Part shown: piece after piece, positions 42,837-52,261 of the stretch
How the letters are laid out: the number at the start of each line of letters is the position of its first letter
Numbering within the stretch: position 1 is the stretch's first letter
From: Mucilaginibacter sp.
Lineage (GTDB): Bacteria; Bacteroidota; Bacteroidia; Sphingobacteriales; Sphingobacteriaceae
DNA length: 64,000 nucleotides
Direction: 5' to 3'
NCBI RefSeq assembly: GCF_028288185.1
Contig: NZ_JAQBOF010000031.1
Coordinates: 90,187 to 154,186, forward strand
Notes under the pieces: model-generated
What the model was told of the DNA's origin: nothing
Databases searched by the model: none
Seen by the model: the letters and a program-made list of their open reading frames with translations, nothing else
Made by a program: the position numbers and the translations under genes

Positions 42837-45656
42837 ATGTCAATAACTGGCGCGCCTCTATTATTAATCCCTATTTACTACAGTGTGGGCCTGCCTTTAA
42901 TTGTATTAGCCATCGCGGTTTCAATAATGGCGTTTTTTTATAAGCGCAGCATCCGTAAAGCTGTTGAAGATTACACCACCCAACTTCCCAACGTGCCACA
43001 ACAACTTAATGCGCTGATCAACTCATTAAATGATGTTATTTTTGAATTTAATGAAGATAAGATATGCCTTAACGTTTGGTTTAATGAACGGATAGAACGC
43101 GTGGTTGATCCCCGCAATACCGTAGGCAAAAAACTGGCTGAGCTTATTGGAGAAAAAGCCCGGATGTTTGATGACGCGATGGATTATGTAATTGAGCATA
43201 AAAAATCTACTTCGCTTGAGTATGTTTCTACTTATGGTACCGGCAAGTGGTTTGTTGCAACCATAACACCGATTTTTGACAGGGATGGTAAATACACAAG
43301 GCGTATATCGGCCTCTGTTAGTGATATATCTGAGCAAAAAAAATATGCCGATGCATTAAAAGAAAATGAACTTTTACTACTGGAGGCACAAACAGTAGCT
43401 AAAATTGGTAATTGGCTGTTTGATAGCTCCAACCGCGAAACTTATTTATCAACAAATTTATTTTCTATTTTAGGAACAGAAAGCATACCTGAAAATGCAG
43501 AAAAGTTTGAATACTATATAAGCCTTGTTCACCCAGATGACCGGGAAAGCTGTAGCCTGTTTTTAATGAGTGTGGCTACATCCCCACAAAAAGAGCATGA
43601 ACACCGCTTGATCACTCCCGACGGAAATTTAAAATACATTAGAATTATTATAGGCGATAAAGTATTTTACGATGACGGTAACCTAAAAAGGATATCTGGT
43701 ATTATACAAGATATTACTGATATTAAGCTATCAGAAAAAGCTGTAAAAAAAGGCCGTGCAGAATTAATTGAGGCCCAAACCATAGCTAAAATTGGTAACT
43801 GGAGTTGGGACAAAGGCTCGAATAAAGTAGCTTGCTCTGACGAAATAAGTCATATTTTCGAGGTTGATCCGAACATATTTACCCAGGTAGGTTTAATGCG
43901 TTTGCTTTTAACCAGCGTACATAAAAACGATAAGTTTGCTCTACAACATTTATTTAAAAGTGCCACCAGTATTGCTAATTACACTTGCGTTTTCCGTATA
44001 GTTACGCCGGGCAATACCATAAAATATCTAAGTGTGATAGTTGGCAAAATATTAAAATACGATAATGGCAGCATACGTAAAATAATAGGCACCTTACAAG
44101 ATGTTACCGAAAGAAAACAAGTAGAATTAGATTATAAAAGAAGCGAAAATAAGTATAAACTGATACTTGAAACCATTAAGCTGGCGGCAATTTCATTAAA
44201 TAATAACGGTTATATAACTTTTTGCAACCCATACCTGGCTAACTTATTAGGTTACAGCCAAAAAGAAGTATTGGGTATGCATTGGATTGATAGCTTTATA
44301 CCAGATGAGTTAAAAAAGAGTATTGGCGATATGCTTTCGCACAATGCCGTGCCGTTACAATATACAAACCCTATTATATGCCGCAATGGCGAACAACGCA
44401 TAATAAGCTGGCAAAATACAGTAAGCTATGACGAAAATGGCTTGCTAAAAGAAGCCACCGGCATTGGTGAGGATATTACCGACCAACAAAAAGCGACATT
44501 AGAATTAATTTCGGCAAAGGAGGTTGCCGAAAAAGCCTCGCGATTTAAGTCTGACTTCTTATCGATAATGAGCCATGAGATCAGGACCCCCATGAACGCG
44601 GTTATTGGTATTACTAATCTATTATTGATTGATGACCCGCACCCCGGGCAAATGGAGTATTTAAATATTCTAAAATTCTCTGGGGAAAACTTACTGGCCA
44701 TTATTAATGACATTTTAGATTATAATAAAATTGAAGCCGGTAAATTAGAGTTGAATGAGCTAAAATTCAACATCCACACTCTTGCTCAAAAAATAAAACA
44801 AACCTTTATCGCGAAAACTACTGAAAAGAAGCTGGACCTTGATCTAACTATTGACAAAGGGATCCCTGAATTTTTAATAGGTGACCAGATGCGTCTGAGC
44901 CAGATATTAAACAACTTGATAAGCAATGCGGTTAAATTTACAATGAAGGGTAGAATTAGCATTGAGTTAAAAACAGAACGAATTAACAATAAGCAAGTTA
45001 CAATTAGATTTACTATTGCTGATACGGGTGTAGGTATCGCTCCTGAAAATTTGGATGTTATTTTTGACCCGTTTACACAAGAGCAAATTATTAACAGCAA
45101 TAATAATGGAGGTACCGGACTGGGGCTTGCCATAACCAAACGGCTGGTAAACCTGCATCAAAGCGATATCTCTGTAACGAGCCAACCCGGTAAAGGTGCT
45201 GAATTTTCATTCACCATAGCCTTTAATTTGCCCGAGGATGACAAAAAGCCAGAGACTAATTTAATCAGTGGGCCAATGCTTAACCTGCAGGGCATGAACG
45301 TGCTGATTGTTGATGACAACAAAATGAACCTGCTTATTGCATCAAGGTTTTTAAAGAAATGGCAAGCAAATGTCGAGGAAGCTTTAAATGGGCAAATTGC
45401 TGTTGATATGGTACAAAATAAAGTTTACGACTTAATTATTATGGACCTGCAAATGCCGGTAATGGATGGCTTTGAAGCGACAGAGATAATAAAAAAACTT
45501 CATCCCAAAACACCAATTATAGCCCTTACTGCCGATGCGATGCCCGAAACTTATGACAAAGCTTTAGCTGCCGGCATGAGTGATTATTTAACAAAACCTT
45601 TTGTTCCTGCTATACTGTTTGATAAAGTATCGAAGTATTATAAGGAGGTGATTTAA
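42837..45656 (+). CDS. Hybrid histidine kinase with PAS domains and receiver domain
   Basis: A 939-residue sensor. It has one N-terminal membrane helix or hairpin (about 5-36), four PAS-type domains (about 50-165, 175-295, 305-425 and 430-545), then HisKA with MSHEIRTPMN (H580), HATPase_c with N, G1 and G2 boxes (DTGVGIAPENL, GTGLGLAI) and a receiver domain at about 812-935 with phosphoacceptor D870 in IMDLQMPVMDG. It should autophosphorylate and relay to its own receiver and then to an Hpt protein. The orphan Hpt protein at 56395 is a possible partner, though it is not adjacent. Confidence 0.93.
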   Translation: MSITGAPLLLIPIYYSVGLPLIVLAIAVSIMAFFYKRSIRKAVEDYTTQLPNVPQQLNALINSLNDVIFEFNEDKICLNVWFNERIERVVDPRNTVGKKLAELIGEKARMFDDAMDYVIEHKKSTSLEYVSTYGTGKWFVATITPIFDRDGKYTRRISASVSDISEQKKYADALKENELLLLEAQTVAKIGNWLFDSSNRETYLSTNLFSILGTESIPENAEKFEYYISLVHPDDRESCSLFLMSVATSPQKEHEHRLITPDGNLKYIRIIIGDKVFYDDGNLKRISGIIQDITDIKLSEKAVKKGRAELIEAQTIAKIGNWSWDKGSNKVACSDEISHIFEVDPNIFTQVGLMRLLLTSVHKNDKFALQHLFKSATSIANYTCVFRIVTPGNTIKYLSVIVGKILKYDNGSIRKIIGTLQDVTERKQVELDYKRSENKYKLILETIKLAAISLNNNGYITFCNPYLANLLGYSQKEVLGMHWIDSFIPDELKKSIGDMLSHNAVPLQYTNPIICRNGEQRIISWQNTVSYDENGLLKEATGIGEDITDQQKATLELISAKEVAEKASRFKSDFLSIMSHEIRTPMNAVIGITNLLLIDDPHPGQMEYLNILKFSGENLLAIINDILDYNKIEAGKLELNELKFNIHTLAQKIKQTFIAKTTEKKLDLDLTIDKGIPEFLIGDQMRLSQILNNLISNAVKFTMKGRISIELKTERINNKQVTIRFTIADTGVGIAPENLDVIFDPFTQEQIINSNNNGGTGLGLAITKRLVNLHQSDISVTSQPGKGAEFSFTIAFNLPEDDKKPETNLISGPMLNLQGMNVLIVDDNKMNLLIASRFLKKWQANVEEALNGQIAVDMVQNKVYDLIIMDLQMPVMDGFEATEIIKKLHPKTPIIALTADAMPETYDKALAAGMSDYLTKPFVPAILFDKVSKYYKEVI

Positions 45657-45697
45657 CGGGCAGTTTAAAGTTATTAAATTGAGTGTATCATTAAGAC

Positions 45698-45730
45698 CAT
45701 TCACTCATTCACAACTCACTCATTCACTCA
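45698..45730. repeat. Tandem CATTCACTCA repeats at the gene end
   Basis: Several copies of CATTCACTCA and CAACTCACTCA lie directly before the stop codon of the FtsX-like permease gene. Confidence 0.65.
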
Positions 45731-46978
45731 TTAATTAGACCTTATCGCCTCGACAGGATCAAGTTTGGACGCGAACCAGGCCGGTACAATACCTGATATA
45801 ATACCAATACCTACAGATGTACCTATACCAATTATAATATTTTTCATGTAAAGCACTATTGTAACGTCTGCTGCCCATTTTACTACAAACGTGCCACCAT
45901 AAACCATTAATAAACCTATCAACCCACCCATTAAACAAAGAATGATAGATTCTATTAAAAATTGCAGCAGTATAAAGTAATTTTTAGCTCCTAATGATTT
46001 TTGAATACCGATGATATTGGTGCGTTCTTTAACAGAAACAAACATAATATTGGCTATACCAAATCCCCCTACTAATATAGAGAACATGCCTATTATTAAA
46101 CCGGCAACGTTTATTATCTTAAATACAATATCCAGTTGATCAGACAGCATGGTGCTTTCATTAAGCGCGAAATTATCATCCTCGTTCGGCCTTAAACTGC
46201 GTATGGAACGCATAAGTCCTTTTATCTCTCCTTTAACGTCAACTATAGGTATCCCGGCCTTACCCCTAACTACTATGGATGGACGATATCTTTCATTTTG
46301 CACATCAACTATATTATGGGCAAAATTTAACGGCAACAATACTTCTTTATCTGCAGATATGCCAAGCATGTCTTTACCTTCTTTGGCAAACACACCAATA
46401 ATGGTAACATATCTGCCCATTACTTTTATTTTCTTGCCTACGGCTGTACCTCCCGGGAATAAATTTTCGGCAATATCATTACCAATTATAGTAACCGGCG
46501 CGCCTGTTTGCGATTCCATTTCGGTAAAATACCGGCCATCCTGAAAATCAAAATTCCAGGTTTTGTTATGATCCTGGGTACAGGCATCAACCTGCGCACC
46601 ATCAACCGTATTGCTGCCAAATTTTATGGTGCGGTTATCAATACCAATTTCGTAAGATATAGCTTCGGCGGTTTGACTGCGCCGTTGCAACTCATTAAAA
46701 TCCCTTAGTTTAGCTACCGGGCGCTGCATAAATTTCCACCAGGGATATTCGCCGTCCGATGTCCATGGCCACTTTTCAACATATACGCTATTACTGCCCA
46801 GTTTATTTACGCTCTTTTGTAAGTTGTCACGCAAGGTATCAACTGCCGAAAAAACAGCAATAATGGTAAAAATGCCTATGGTAACCCCTAATAGCGATAG
46901 TAACGTACGCAGCTTATTTTGCCTTAATGAATCAAAGGCAAATAAGAAGCTTTCCCTGAAAAGTTTTAAAAATATCAT
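45731..46978 (-). CDS. MacB/FtsX-type ABC transporter permease
   Basis: A 415-residue permease. It has one membrane helix near the N-terminus (about 20-43), a large periplasmic MacB-like domain, and three helices in the C-terminal FtsX domain (GLIIGMFSILVGGFGIANIM, SLGAKNYFI). The ATPase partner is not next to it. It probably belongs to a tripartite efflux or lipoprotein-release system. Start at the ATG at 46978 (MIFLKLFRESF); a GTG five codons upstream is the alternative. Confidence 0.88.
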   Translation of the reverse strand: MIFLKLFRESFLFAFDSLRQNKLRTLLSLLGVTIGIFTIIAVFSAVDTLRDNLQKSVNKLGSNSVYVEKWPWTSDGEYPWWKFMQRPVAKLRDFNELQRRSQTAEAISYEIGIDNRTIKFGSNTVDGAQVDACTQDHNKTWNFDFQDGRYFTEMESQTGAPVTIIGNDIAENLFPGGTAVGKKIKVMGRYVTIIGVFAKEGKDMLGISADKEVLLPLNFAHNIVDVQNERYRPSIVVRGKAGIPIVDVKGEIKGLMRSIRSLRPNEDDNFALNESTMLSDQLDIVFKIINVAGLIIGMFSILVGGFGIANIMFVSVKERTNIIGIQKSLGAKNYFILLQFLIESIILCLMGGLIGLLMVYGGTFVVKWAADVTIVLYMKNIIIGIGTSVGIGIISGIVPAWFASKLDPVEAIRSN

Positions 46979-47149
46979 ATATTGTGATTGCACTGATTTT
47001 GATTGATTTCACAGATGGCAAACTCAATTAAAAAAGTGTTGTTATAAGTTAGATGATTACATGGGCATTAAGTTACATTAATTAGTTAATAAGCTTAAAA
47101 TAAAAACAGTTAACTTAAATCAATGTATAATTAGTGCATTAAACCATCT

Positions 47150-47192
47150 AATCAGTGTAATCCATAATATAATCGGTGTAATCAACAATAAT
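47150..47192. repeat. Short direct repeats AATC(A/G)GTGTAATC
   Basis: Two copies, TCAGTGTAATC and TCGGTGTAATC, in the divergent gap between the permease and queA. A related TGATTGCACTGATT string lies near 46984. This is a dispersed intergenic family. Confidence 0.5.
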
Positions 47193-47198
47193 TATTTG

Positions 47199-47206
47199 TA
47201 CATTTG
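47199..47206 (+). promoter_or_regulatory. -7 promoter box of queA
   Basis: A perfect TACATTTG, 26 bases before the ATG at 47233. No -33 box is clear. Confidence 0.45.
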
Positions 47207-47232
47207 CGCCCTGAAAATTCATATATATAAGC

Positions 47233-48282
47233 ATGAAATTATCTCAATTTAAATTCAATTTACCCGAATCATTAATCGCACACACACCCGCAGCTACCCG
47301 TGACGAATCTCGTTTAATGGTATTACACAAAGATTCAGGCAAAATTGAGCATAAAGTTTTTAAAGACGTTCTGGACTATTTTGATGACCAGGATGTTATG
47401 ATCCTTAATAACACCAAAGTATTCCCGGCCCGTATGTACGGCAATAAAGAAAAAACAGGAGCAACTATTGAAGTGTTTTTGTTAAGAGAGCTAAACAAAG
47501 AGCTTCGCTTATGGGACGTTTTGGTTGACCCGGCCCGTAAAATACGTGTAGGCAACAAATTATATTTTGGTGATGACGATTTGTTAATTGCCGAGGTTGT
47601 TGATAATACAACATCTCGTGGCCGTACCATCCGTTTCTTATTTGATGGTACTGAAGAAGAGTTTCGCCGTAACGTAGAGATATTGGGCGAAACACCGCTG
47701 CCTAAATACATTAAACGTAAAGCTACTGCCGAAGATAAAGAGCGTTACCAAACCATTTTTGCTAAACACGAAGGTGCTGTTGCAGCCCCTACCGCCGGCT
47801 TACACTTTAGCCGTGAGCTAATGAAACGCCTTGAACTTAAAGGTGTTGAATTTGCCGAAGTTACTTTGCATGTTGGCTTAGGTACTTTTCGCCAGGTTGA
47901 GGTTGAAGATCTGACCAAACATAAGATGGACTCAGAACAGATCATCATTGAGCAAGGGCAAGCTGATATTGTGAACCGCGCTATCGAACATAAAAAACGC
48001 GTTTGTGCGGTTGGTACTACCAGTATGCGCGCAATTGAATCCGCAGTATCTGCCAGCAAAACTTTAAAACCGGTTAACGACTGGACCAGCAAATTTATAT
48101 TCCCCCCTTACGAGTTTAGCATTGCAAACTCAATGATCACCAATTTCCATACTCCGGAATCAACCTTGTTGATGATGGTATCGGCATTTGGCGGTTATGA
48201 CCACGTAATGAATGCTTACGAAGTGGCAATAAAAGAAAAATACCGTTTCTACAGCTATGGCGATGCCATGCTGATCATCTAA
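47233..48282 (+). CDS. queA: SAM:tRNA ribosyltransferase-isomerase QueA
   Basis: A 349-residue enzyme of queuosine synthesis. It transfers the ribosyl moiety of SAM to preQ1-modified tRNA to give epoxyqueuosine. Recognisable features are [21 protein letters not shown] at the start (read as the family N-terminus), [29 protein letters not shown] and the C-terminal [14 protein letters not shown]. Complete and monocistronic, followed by a terminator at 48319-48351. Confidence 0.97.
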   Translation: MKLSQFKFNLPESLIAHTPAATRDESRLMVLHKDSGKIEHKVFKDVLDYFDDQDVMILNNTKVFPARMYGNKEKTGATIEVFLLRELNKELRLWDVLVDPARKIRVGNKLYFGDDDLLIAEVVDNTTSRGRTIRFLFDGTEEEFRRNVEILGETPLPKYIKRKATAEDKERYQTIFAKHEGAVAAPTAGLHFSRELMKRLELKGVEFAEVTLHVGLGTFRQVEVEDLTKHKMDSEQIIIEQGQADIVNRAIEHKKRVCAVGTTSMRAIESAVSASKTLKPVNDWTSKFIFPPYEFSIANSMITNFHTPESTLLMMVSAFGGYDHVMNAYEVAIKEKYRFYSYGDAMLII

Positions 48283-48316
48283 TTTCGGATTTCGAATTTT
48301 CGATTTCGGATTTAAT
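48283..48316. repeat. TTTCGGATTTCGAAT-type repeat
   Basis: Repeated TTTCGGATTTCGAA units follow the queA stop. An inverted counterpart is at 48380-48420. A related copy is at 4366-4398, after the M1 peptidase gene. Confidence 0.65.
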
Positions 48317-48318
48317 AT

Positions 48319-48351
48319 AAAAAGCGCTTAGCTAATCCCTAAGCGCTTTTT
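48319..48351 (+). terminator. Terminator of queA
   Basis: Perfect 12-bp arms (AAAAAGCGCTTA) with a 9-base loop and T-run. Confidence 0.85.
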
Positions 48352-48376
48352 TAATATCATTTTGTAAATTCGAAGC

Positions 48377-49087
48377 ATGATTAAAATCCGAAATCCGAAA
48401 TCTGAAATTCGAAATCAAAATTACGCCATAATAGTTGCAGGTGGTTCGGGCAGCCGGATGCAGTCTGTTGTGCCTAAACAGTTTCTTTCAATTAGAGGGT
48501 TGCCTGTTTTAATGCACACCCTGTTGGCTTTTCATAACAGCGACTCAAAACCACAACTTATTTTAGTACTTCCTGCCGATTATCATGATCACTGGATGCA
48601 ATTATGTACTGTCCATAATTTTAACATCCCGCATCAATTAGTGAGCGGCGGCGAAACACGTTTTAATTCTGTTAAAAATGGTCTGGGGCTGATACCAGAC
48701 AACGAGGATAGCCTAATTGCGGTGCATGACGCTGTAAGGCCCTTAACCAGTCGCGATATAATTGATCAATCATACCAACATGCCACCACAAACGGCAATG
48801 CCGTAGCGGCCATTAAAAGCCGCGATTCAATAAGGCAGTTAAAAGACGGCAACTCTCTGGCTTTAACACGCGATGAGATCTATCTGATACAAACGCCGCA
48901 AACCTTTCAATCGGCACAACTAAAAAAAGCTTATTTGCAACCTTACAGTCCGCACTTTACAGACGATGCCAGCGTGGTTGAAGCAACAGGTATTAAAATA
49001 AACTTAATAGAAGGCAGCTATCAAAACATTAAAATAACTTTTGCAGAGGATATTGCTATTGCAGAGTTATTGATGAAAAACAAATAA
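48377..49087 (+). CDS. ispD: 2-C-methyl-D-erythritol 4-phosphate cytidylyltransferase IspD
   Basis: A 236-residue cytidylyltransferase of the MEP isoprenoid pathway, forming CDP-methylerythritol. Motifs are AIIVAGGSGSRM near the N-terminus, AVHDAVRPL and the C-terminal EGSYQNIKITFAEDI. It is slightly longer than usual because the first 15 codons (MIKIRNPKSEIRNQN) are encoded by the dispersed CGAAATC repeat at 48380-48420. No ATG occurs between the repeat and the conserved core, so the gene appears to use a repeat-derived start. It is downstream of queA but behind a terminator. Confidence 0.92.
   Translation: MIKIRNPKSEIRNQNYAIIVAGGSGSRMQSVVPKQFLSIRGLPVLMHTLLAFHNSDSKPQLILVLPADYHDHWMQLCTVHNFNIPHQLVSGGETRFNSVKNGLGLIPDNEDSLIAVHDAVRPLTSRDIIDQSYQHATTNGNAVAAIKSRDSIRQLKDGNSLALTRDEIYLIQTPQTFQSAQLKKAYLQPYSPHFTDDASVVEATGIKINLIEGSYQNIKITFAEDIAIAELLMKNK
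48380..48420. repeat. CCGAAATCCGAAATC repeat forming the ispD N-terminus
   Basis: A string of CGAAATC-like units lies inside codons 2-15 of ispD. It is the inverted form of the repeat at 48283-48316, so the pair could fold across the terminator. Confidence 0.65.
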
Positions 49088-49095
49088 ATATTCCG

Positions 49096-49572
49096 CTAAT
49101 CACTCGGTGTATCATAATACACCAGCTTACCGCTTTTATTGCCTACGGCAGCCCAGGTATCAATATTAAATTCTATCAATGCTACTGAGCCGGGTGGCAC
49201 ATCATGTAGCTTACCGGTTAAATAATAAAGTACCTGCCCTACGCCAGGGTTATGGCCAACCAATCCAACAAAATCATCAGCATCATTTAACTGGCTAATA
49301 ATATCAACTAATTGATTTTGATCAGCCTCATAAATACCCAGGATCTCTTCGGCTGTTGCTATGCCCAGGTGCTGCGAAAGTACATTAGCGGTGCTTATTG
49401 TTCGCAATGCCGGGCTGGCTATCAATAGTTGCGGAACGAGCGAGTGTTCTTTTAAACGACCGGCCATTATTGCCGTATCCTGTAAACCCGAAGGTTTTAG
49501 TGGCCTTTCAAAATCAGCCAAGCCTGTTTCGTGAGTGGCCTTAGCGTGCCTTACCAATAATAGCTTTTTCAT
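49096..49572 (-). CDS. SixA-like histidine phosphatase
   Basis: A 158-residue phosphatase of the histidine acid phosphatase superfamily. The catalytic motif is VRHAKA (RHG variant, His about 9) and the second His lies in VGHNPGV. SixA proteins dephosphorylate phosphohistidine on Hpt domains. It is last in the minus-strand LPS operon, 11 bases downstream of the beta-barrel gene. An action on Hpt-type proteins is family inference; a role in heptose phosphate metabolism cannot be excluded. Confidence 0.85.
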   Translation of the reverse strand: MKKLLLVRHAKATHETGLADFERPLKPSGLQDTAIMAGRLKEHSLVPQLLIASPALRTISTANVLSQHLGIATAEEILGIYEADQNQLVDIISQLNDADDFVGLVGHNPGVGQVLYYLTGKLHDVPPGSVALIEFNIDTWAAVGNKSGKLVYYDTPSD

Positions 49573-49583
49573 TATTATATTAT

Positions 49584-50213
49584 TTATTTAAACAAGTAGC
49601 CTAAACCAATAGAAAACTCCCTGTTCTTTACAACAGCAGTACCTGTATCTTGTTGTGTTGTTGACGCAATATTGTTTAAACCTAACGAAAAAGCCATGTT
49701 AAAAGTTACTTTATTGCGAAATTCAAAACCAGTTGAAAAATTTAACCCGGTATCAAACCTGGTAGCATCAGCGTCTTTCCCAAATTCTATTTTATCAGAT
49801 GTACTGCTGCCGGGGGTTTCATAACTAAGCTTTCCGCCCAGGCCCATGGCTACATACCCTCCTGCCCCAACGTAAAAAACACCCAGATCTGTAAATGTAA
49901 ATTTACGCAGCACATTTACCGGCAGTTCGGCATAAGTTAATTGCGTGGTTGTTGTTAAGGCTTCATCAAATATTACCGATCCTTTACCTGATATACCAAG
50001 CCCTGCCTCCAGCCAATAATTGTTTTTTACAGGCATTTGAGCAATTCCTTTGAAATTGAAGGTTTTAACAGAACTGGCAGACAATATCTGCTTATTATCA
50101 ATGTATTGATACCCAAAGCCACCCGAAATTTTGGCACCCAAGGTTATTTTTTGCGCATTAGCACATAAGCAGGTAATACTAATAAGCACAATAATAATTA
50201 TTGCTTTCTTCAT
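49584..50213 (-). CDS. Outer membrane beta-barrel protein
   Basis: A 209-residue exported protein with a signal peptide (1-20, cleavage after CANA) and alternating hydrophobic strands that end in an aromatic residue (GLGYLFK), typical of small OmpX/OMP_b-brl barrels. No plug or periplasmic domain is seen. It starts 2 bases after the GT9 stop and 11 bases before the SixA start. It may be a pore or a structural protein of the envelope; no function can be assigned. Confidence 0.85.
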   Translation of the reverse strand: MKKAIIIIVLISITCLCANAQKITLGAKISGGFGYQYIDNKQILSASSVKTFNFKGIAQMPVKNNYWLEAGLGISGKGSVIFDEALTTTTQLTYAELPVNVLRKFTFTDLGVFYVGAGGYVAMGLGGKLSYETPGSSTSDKIEFGKDADATRFDTGLNFSTGFEFRNKVTFNMAFSLGLNNIASTTQQDTGTAVVKNREFSIGLGYLFK

Positions 50214-50215
50214 AA

Positions 50216-51181
50216 TTATCTATTTACAAATTCTATTATCTCAGTTTCGGGTATATCATTCATACATTTAAAATGCCCCAACGGGCAGGCCGCCAACCCA
50301 AATTTCGAGCATGGCCTGCATGGCAACTCAATTTCTGCTACTAATACGCTTTTTACTTTATATGGCTGCACACCTAATAATTCGGGCGCTGTGCCTCCCC
50401 AAACGGAAACTATCGGCCTGTCGAACGCTTCGGCTATATGGGTTAAGCCGGTATCAAACCCTATTACTTTGCTTGCTTTTGATACCAGGTAAACCGATTC
50501 ATCTAACGATGTTATTCCGCAGGCATTATAAATTTTATCGCCTAAGGCGTGTGCAATAACATCGCCGTTAGTTTTTACGTCATTACCGCCCAATAATACA
50601 ACCGGCGCATTAATTTCGCTGCATAAGTTAATTATTTTTTCATTAGGCATACGCTTGGTAAAATGTGTAGCGCCGATAATAAAAGCCACGTAATTTTGCT
50701 GATGCGATAACGGTAATAATTTATCAAGCTGATGATCTGCTTTGATATAATAATCAATGGGCTGATTATCATTTTTAACGCCTAAAAACTGCACTGATTC
50801 CATGTACCTATCAACCAAATGAACAGGCGGTACCAGTTTTAAATTAAACTTTAAACTTAGCCATTTGCGTATAGCCTGCTTTTTATAGGTTGACGATTTG
50901 ATGCCTGTACGCAGTTTGATTAACGCGGTACGCAGGTTATTATGCAGATCGATGATATAATCGTACTGTTCTGCTTTTATATCTTTTATGGTTGCTGATA
51001 GTTCGGGCTTTAGTAAAAGCAGCTTATCAACATAGGGATTGTTATCGTAGATGTATTTAAATGCTGGTTTGGTAATAAAATGAATTTCGGCACCGGGTAT
51101 TTGTTTTTTCAGGCATCGCACAACCGGGGTAGTGTATATGATATCGCCCATGGAGCTAAAACGAATAACCAGTATTTTCAT
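50216..51181 (-). CDS. Glycosyltransferase family 9 (heptosyltransferase-like)
   Basis: A 321-residue GT-B transferase of the ADP-heptose:LPS family. The N-terminal acceptor half starts MKILVIRFSSMGDIIYTTP, and the C-terminal nucleotide-sugar motif is GFDTGLTHIAEAFDRPIVSVWGG. Cys clusters near the C-terminus (CRPCSKFGLAACPLGHFKC) are typical of this subfamily. Adjacent rfaE2 and gmhA make ADP-heptose, so heptose transfer to lipid A/core is likely. The start is the ATG at 51181. Confidence 0.9.
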   Translation of the reverse strand: MKILVIRFSSMGDIIYTTPVVRCLKKQIPGAEIHFITKPAFKYIYDNNPYVDKLLLLKPELSATIKDIKAEQYDYIIDLHNNLRTALIKLRTGIKSSTYKKQAIRKWLSLKFNLKLVPPVHLVDRYMESVQFLGVKNDNQPIDYYIKADHQLDKLLPLSHQQNYVAFIIGATHFTKRMPNEKIINLCSEINAPVVLLGGNDVKTNGDVIAHALGDKIYNACGITSLDESVYLVSKASKVIGFDTGLTHIAEAFDRPIVSVWGGTAPELLGVQPYKVKSVLVAEIELPCRPCSKFGLAACPLGHFKCMNDIPETEIIEFVNR

Positions 51182-51190
51182 TTGTCTGTC

Positions 51191-51700
51191 TTATGTACCC
51201 TGGTTTTGTATTCTTTGTATAATAGATGTTGAAGAATATCCTTCAACCAGATCAATTGTTTTTACCTCGCCGCCATTGGCTATCACTTCTTTACCGCCTA
51301 CAATATTCTCGATAGCGTAATCTGCTCCTTTTACCAAAATATCAGGTAGTAAGGCTGTGATGATGTTAAGTGGCGTATCCTCTTCAAAAACCACAATTCC
51401 ATCAACAAAAAATAAGGCGGCTAATAAGGCAGCACGGTTACTTTGATCGTTTACGGGTCGGGTTGGCCCTTTTATTCGCCTTACCGAACTATCTGCATTT
51501 AGGCCTATGATTAGCCTATCGCCCAAATTAGCTGCCTTTGCCATGTAAGTGATATGGCCAATATGCAACAGATCAAACACGCCATTGGTAAATACTACTT
51601 TGTCGCCTTCTTTCTGCCAAAAATCAACTTTACTTTTTAGAGTCGGCAAATCGCAAATCTTATCTAATAGTGCTCTTTCTAAATCTATCCTCATTGACAT
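51191..51700 (-). CDS. rfaE2: D-glycero-beta-D-manno-heptose 1-phosphate adenylyltransferase
   Basis: A 169-residue cytidylyltransferase-fold enzyme, the stand-alone C-terminal half of HldE. Motifs are TNGVFDLLHIGH (HxGH) and the nucleotide loop ending SSVRRIKGPTRP. It activates heptose 1-phosphate with ATP to ADP-heptose. I start at the ATG at 51700, 4 bases after the gmhA stop; a TTG reading to 51721 overlaps gmhA and is unlikely. The kinase half (rfaE1) is not in the window. Confidence 0.9.
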   Translation of the reverse strand: MSMRIDLERALLDKICDLPTLKSKVDFWQKEGDKVVFTNGVFDLLHIGHITYMAKAANLGDRLIIGLNADSSVRRIKGPTRPVNDQSNRAALLAALFFVDGIVVFEEDTPLNIITALLPDILVKGADYAIENIVGGKEVIANGGEVKTIDLVEGYSSTSIIQRIQNQGT

Positions 51701-51704
51701 ATTG

Positions 51705-52259
51705 TTAAAACAGATCGTCAACAGCCTTGCACAATATATGGCCTATCAGTATGTGCATTTCTTGTATACGCGCGGTAACATTACCCTGTACTACAATGTT
51801 CAGATCGCATAAATCATTCATTTTACCTCCATCACGGCCTGATAAGCCCAACGTTTTACAATTAATTTCCTTTGCTGATCGAAACGCCTTTAAAACAACC
51901 TCGCTATTGCCACTGGTCGATATCCCGATAAACAAATCGCCAGGCCGCGCCAACGCTTCCAACTGGCGCGAAAACACATGCTCATATCCATAATCATTAG
52001 CTATAGCTGTAAGTGCTGATGTATCAACAGTTAAGGCTATACCCGGCAAAGCTTTGCGCTCTTTTACAAAACGACCGCTTAGTTCGGCAGCTATATGCTG
52101 GGCATCCGCAGCACTGCCGCCGTTACCTGCAATTAAAACCTTATTGCCGCTTTTTATAGTGGCAGTAATTATTTCGCAAGCCTTCTCAATATCGGGTACA
52201 AGCGTATCAATTACCTTTTGTATCGTATTTTGATGTTCTTTAAGTTCTTCAATAACCAT
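51705..52259 (-). CDS. gmhA: Sedoheptulose 7-phosphate isomerase (SIS domain)
   Basis: A 184-residue SIS-domain enzyme, first step of ADP-heptose synthesis. The GmhA signature GNGGSAADAQHIAAEL and SGRF follow residue 40. Zinc-binding His and Glu are in this motif. It lies 2 bases after the PolX-like gene and 4 bases before rfaE2, so the pathway genes are co-transcribed. Confidence 0.92.
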   Translation of the reverse strand: MVIEELKEHQNTIQKVIDTLVPDIEKACEIITATIKSGNKVLIAGNGGSAADAQHIAAELSGRFVKERKALPGIALTVDTSALTAIANDYGYEHVFSRQLEALARPGDLFIGISTSGNSEVVLKAFRSAKEINCKTLGLSGRDGGKMNDLCDLNIVVQGNVTARIQEMHILIGHILCKAVDDLF

Positions 52260-52261
52260 TG

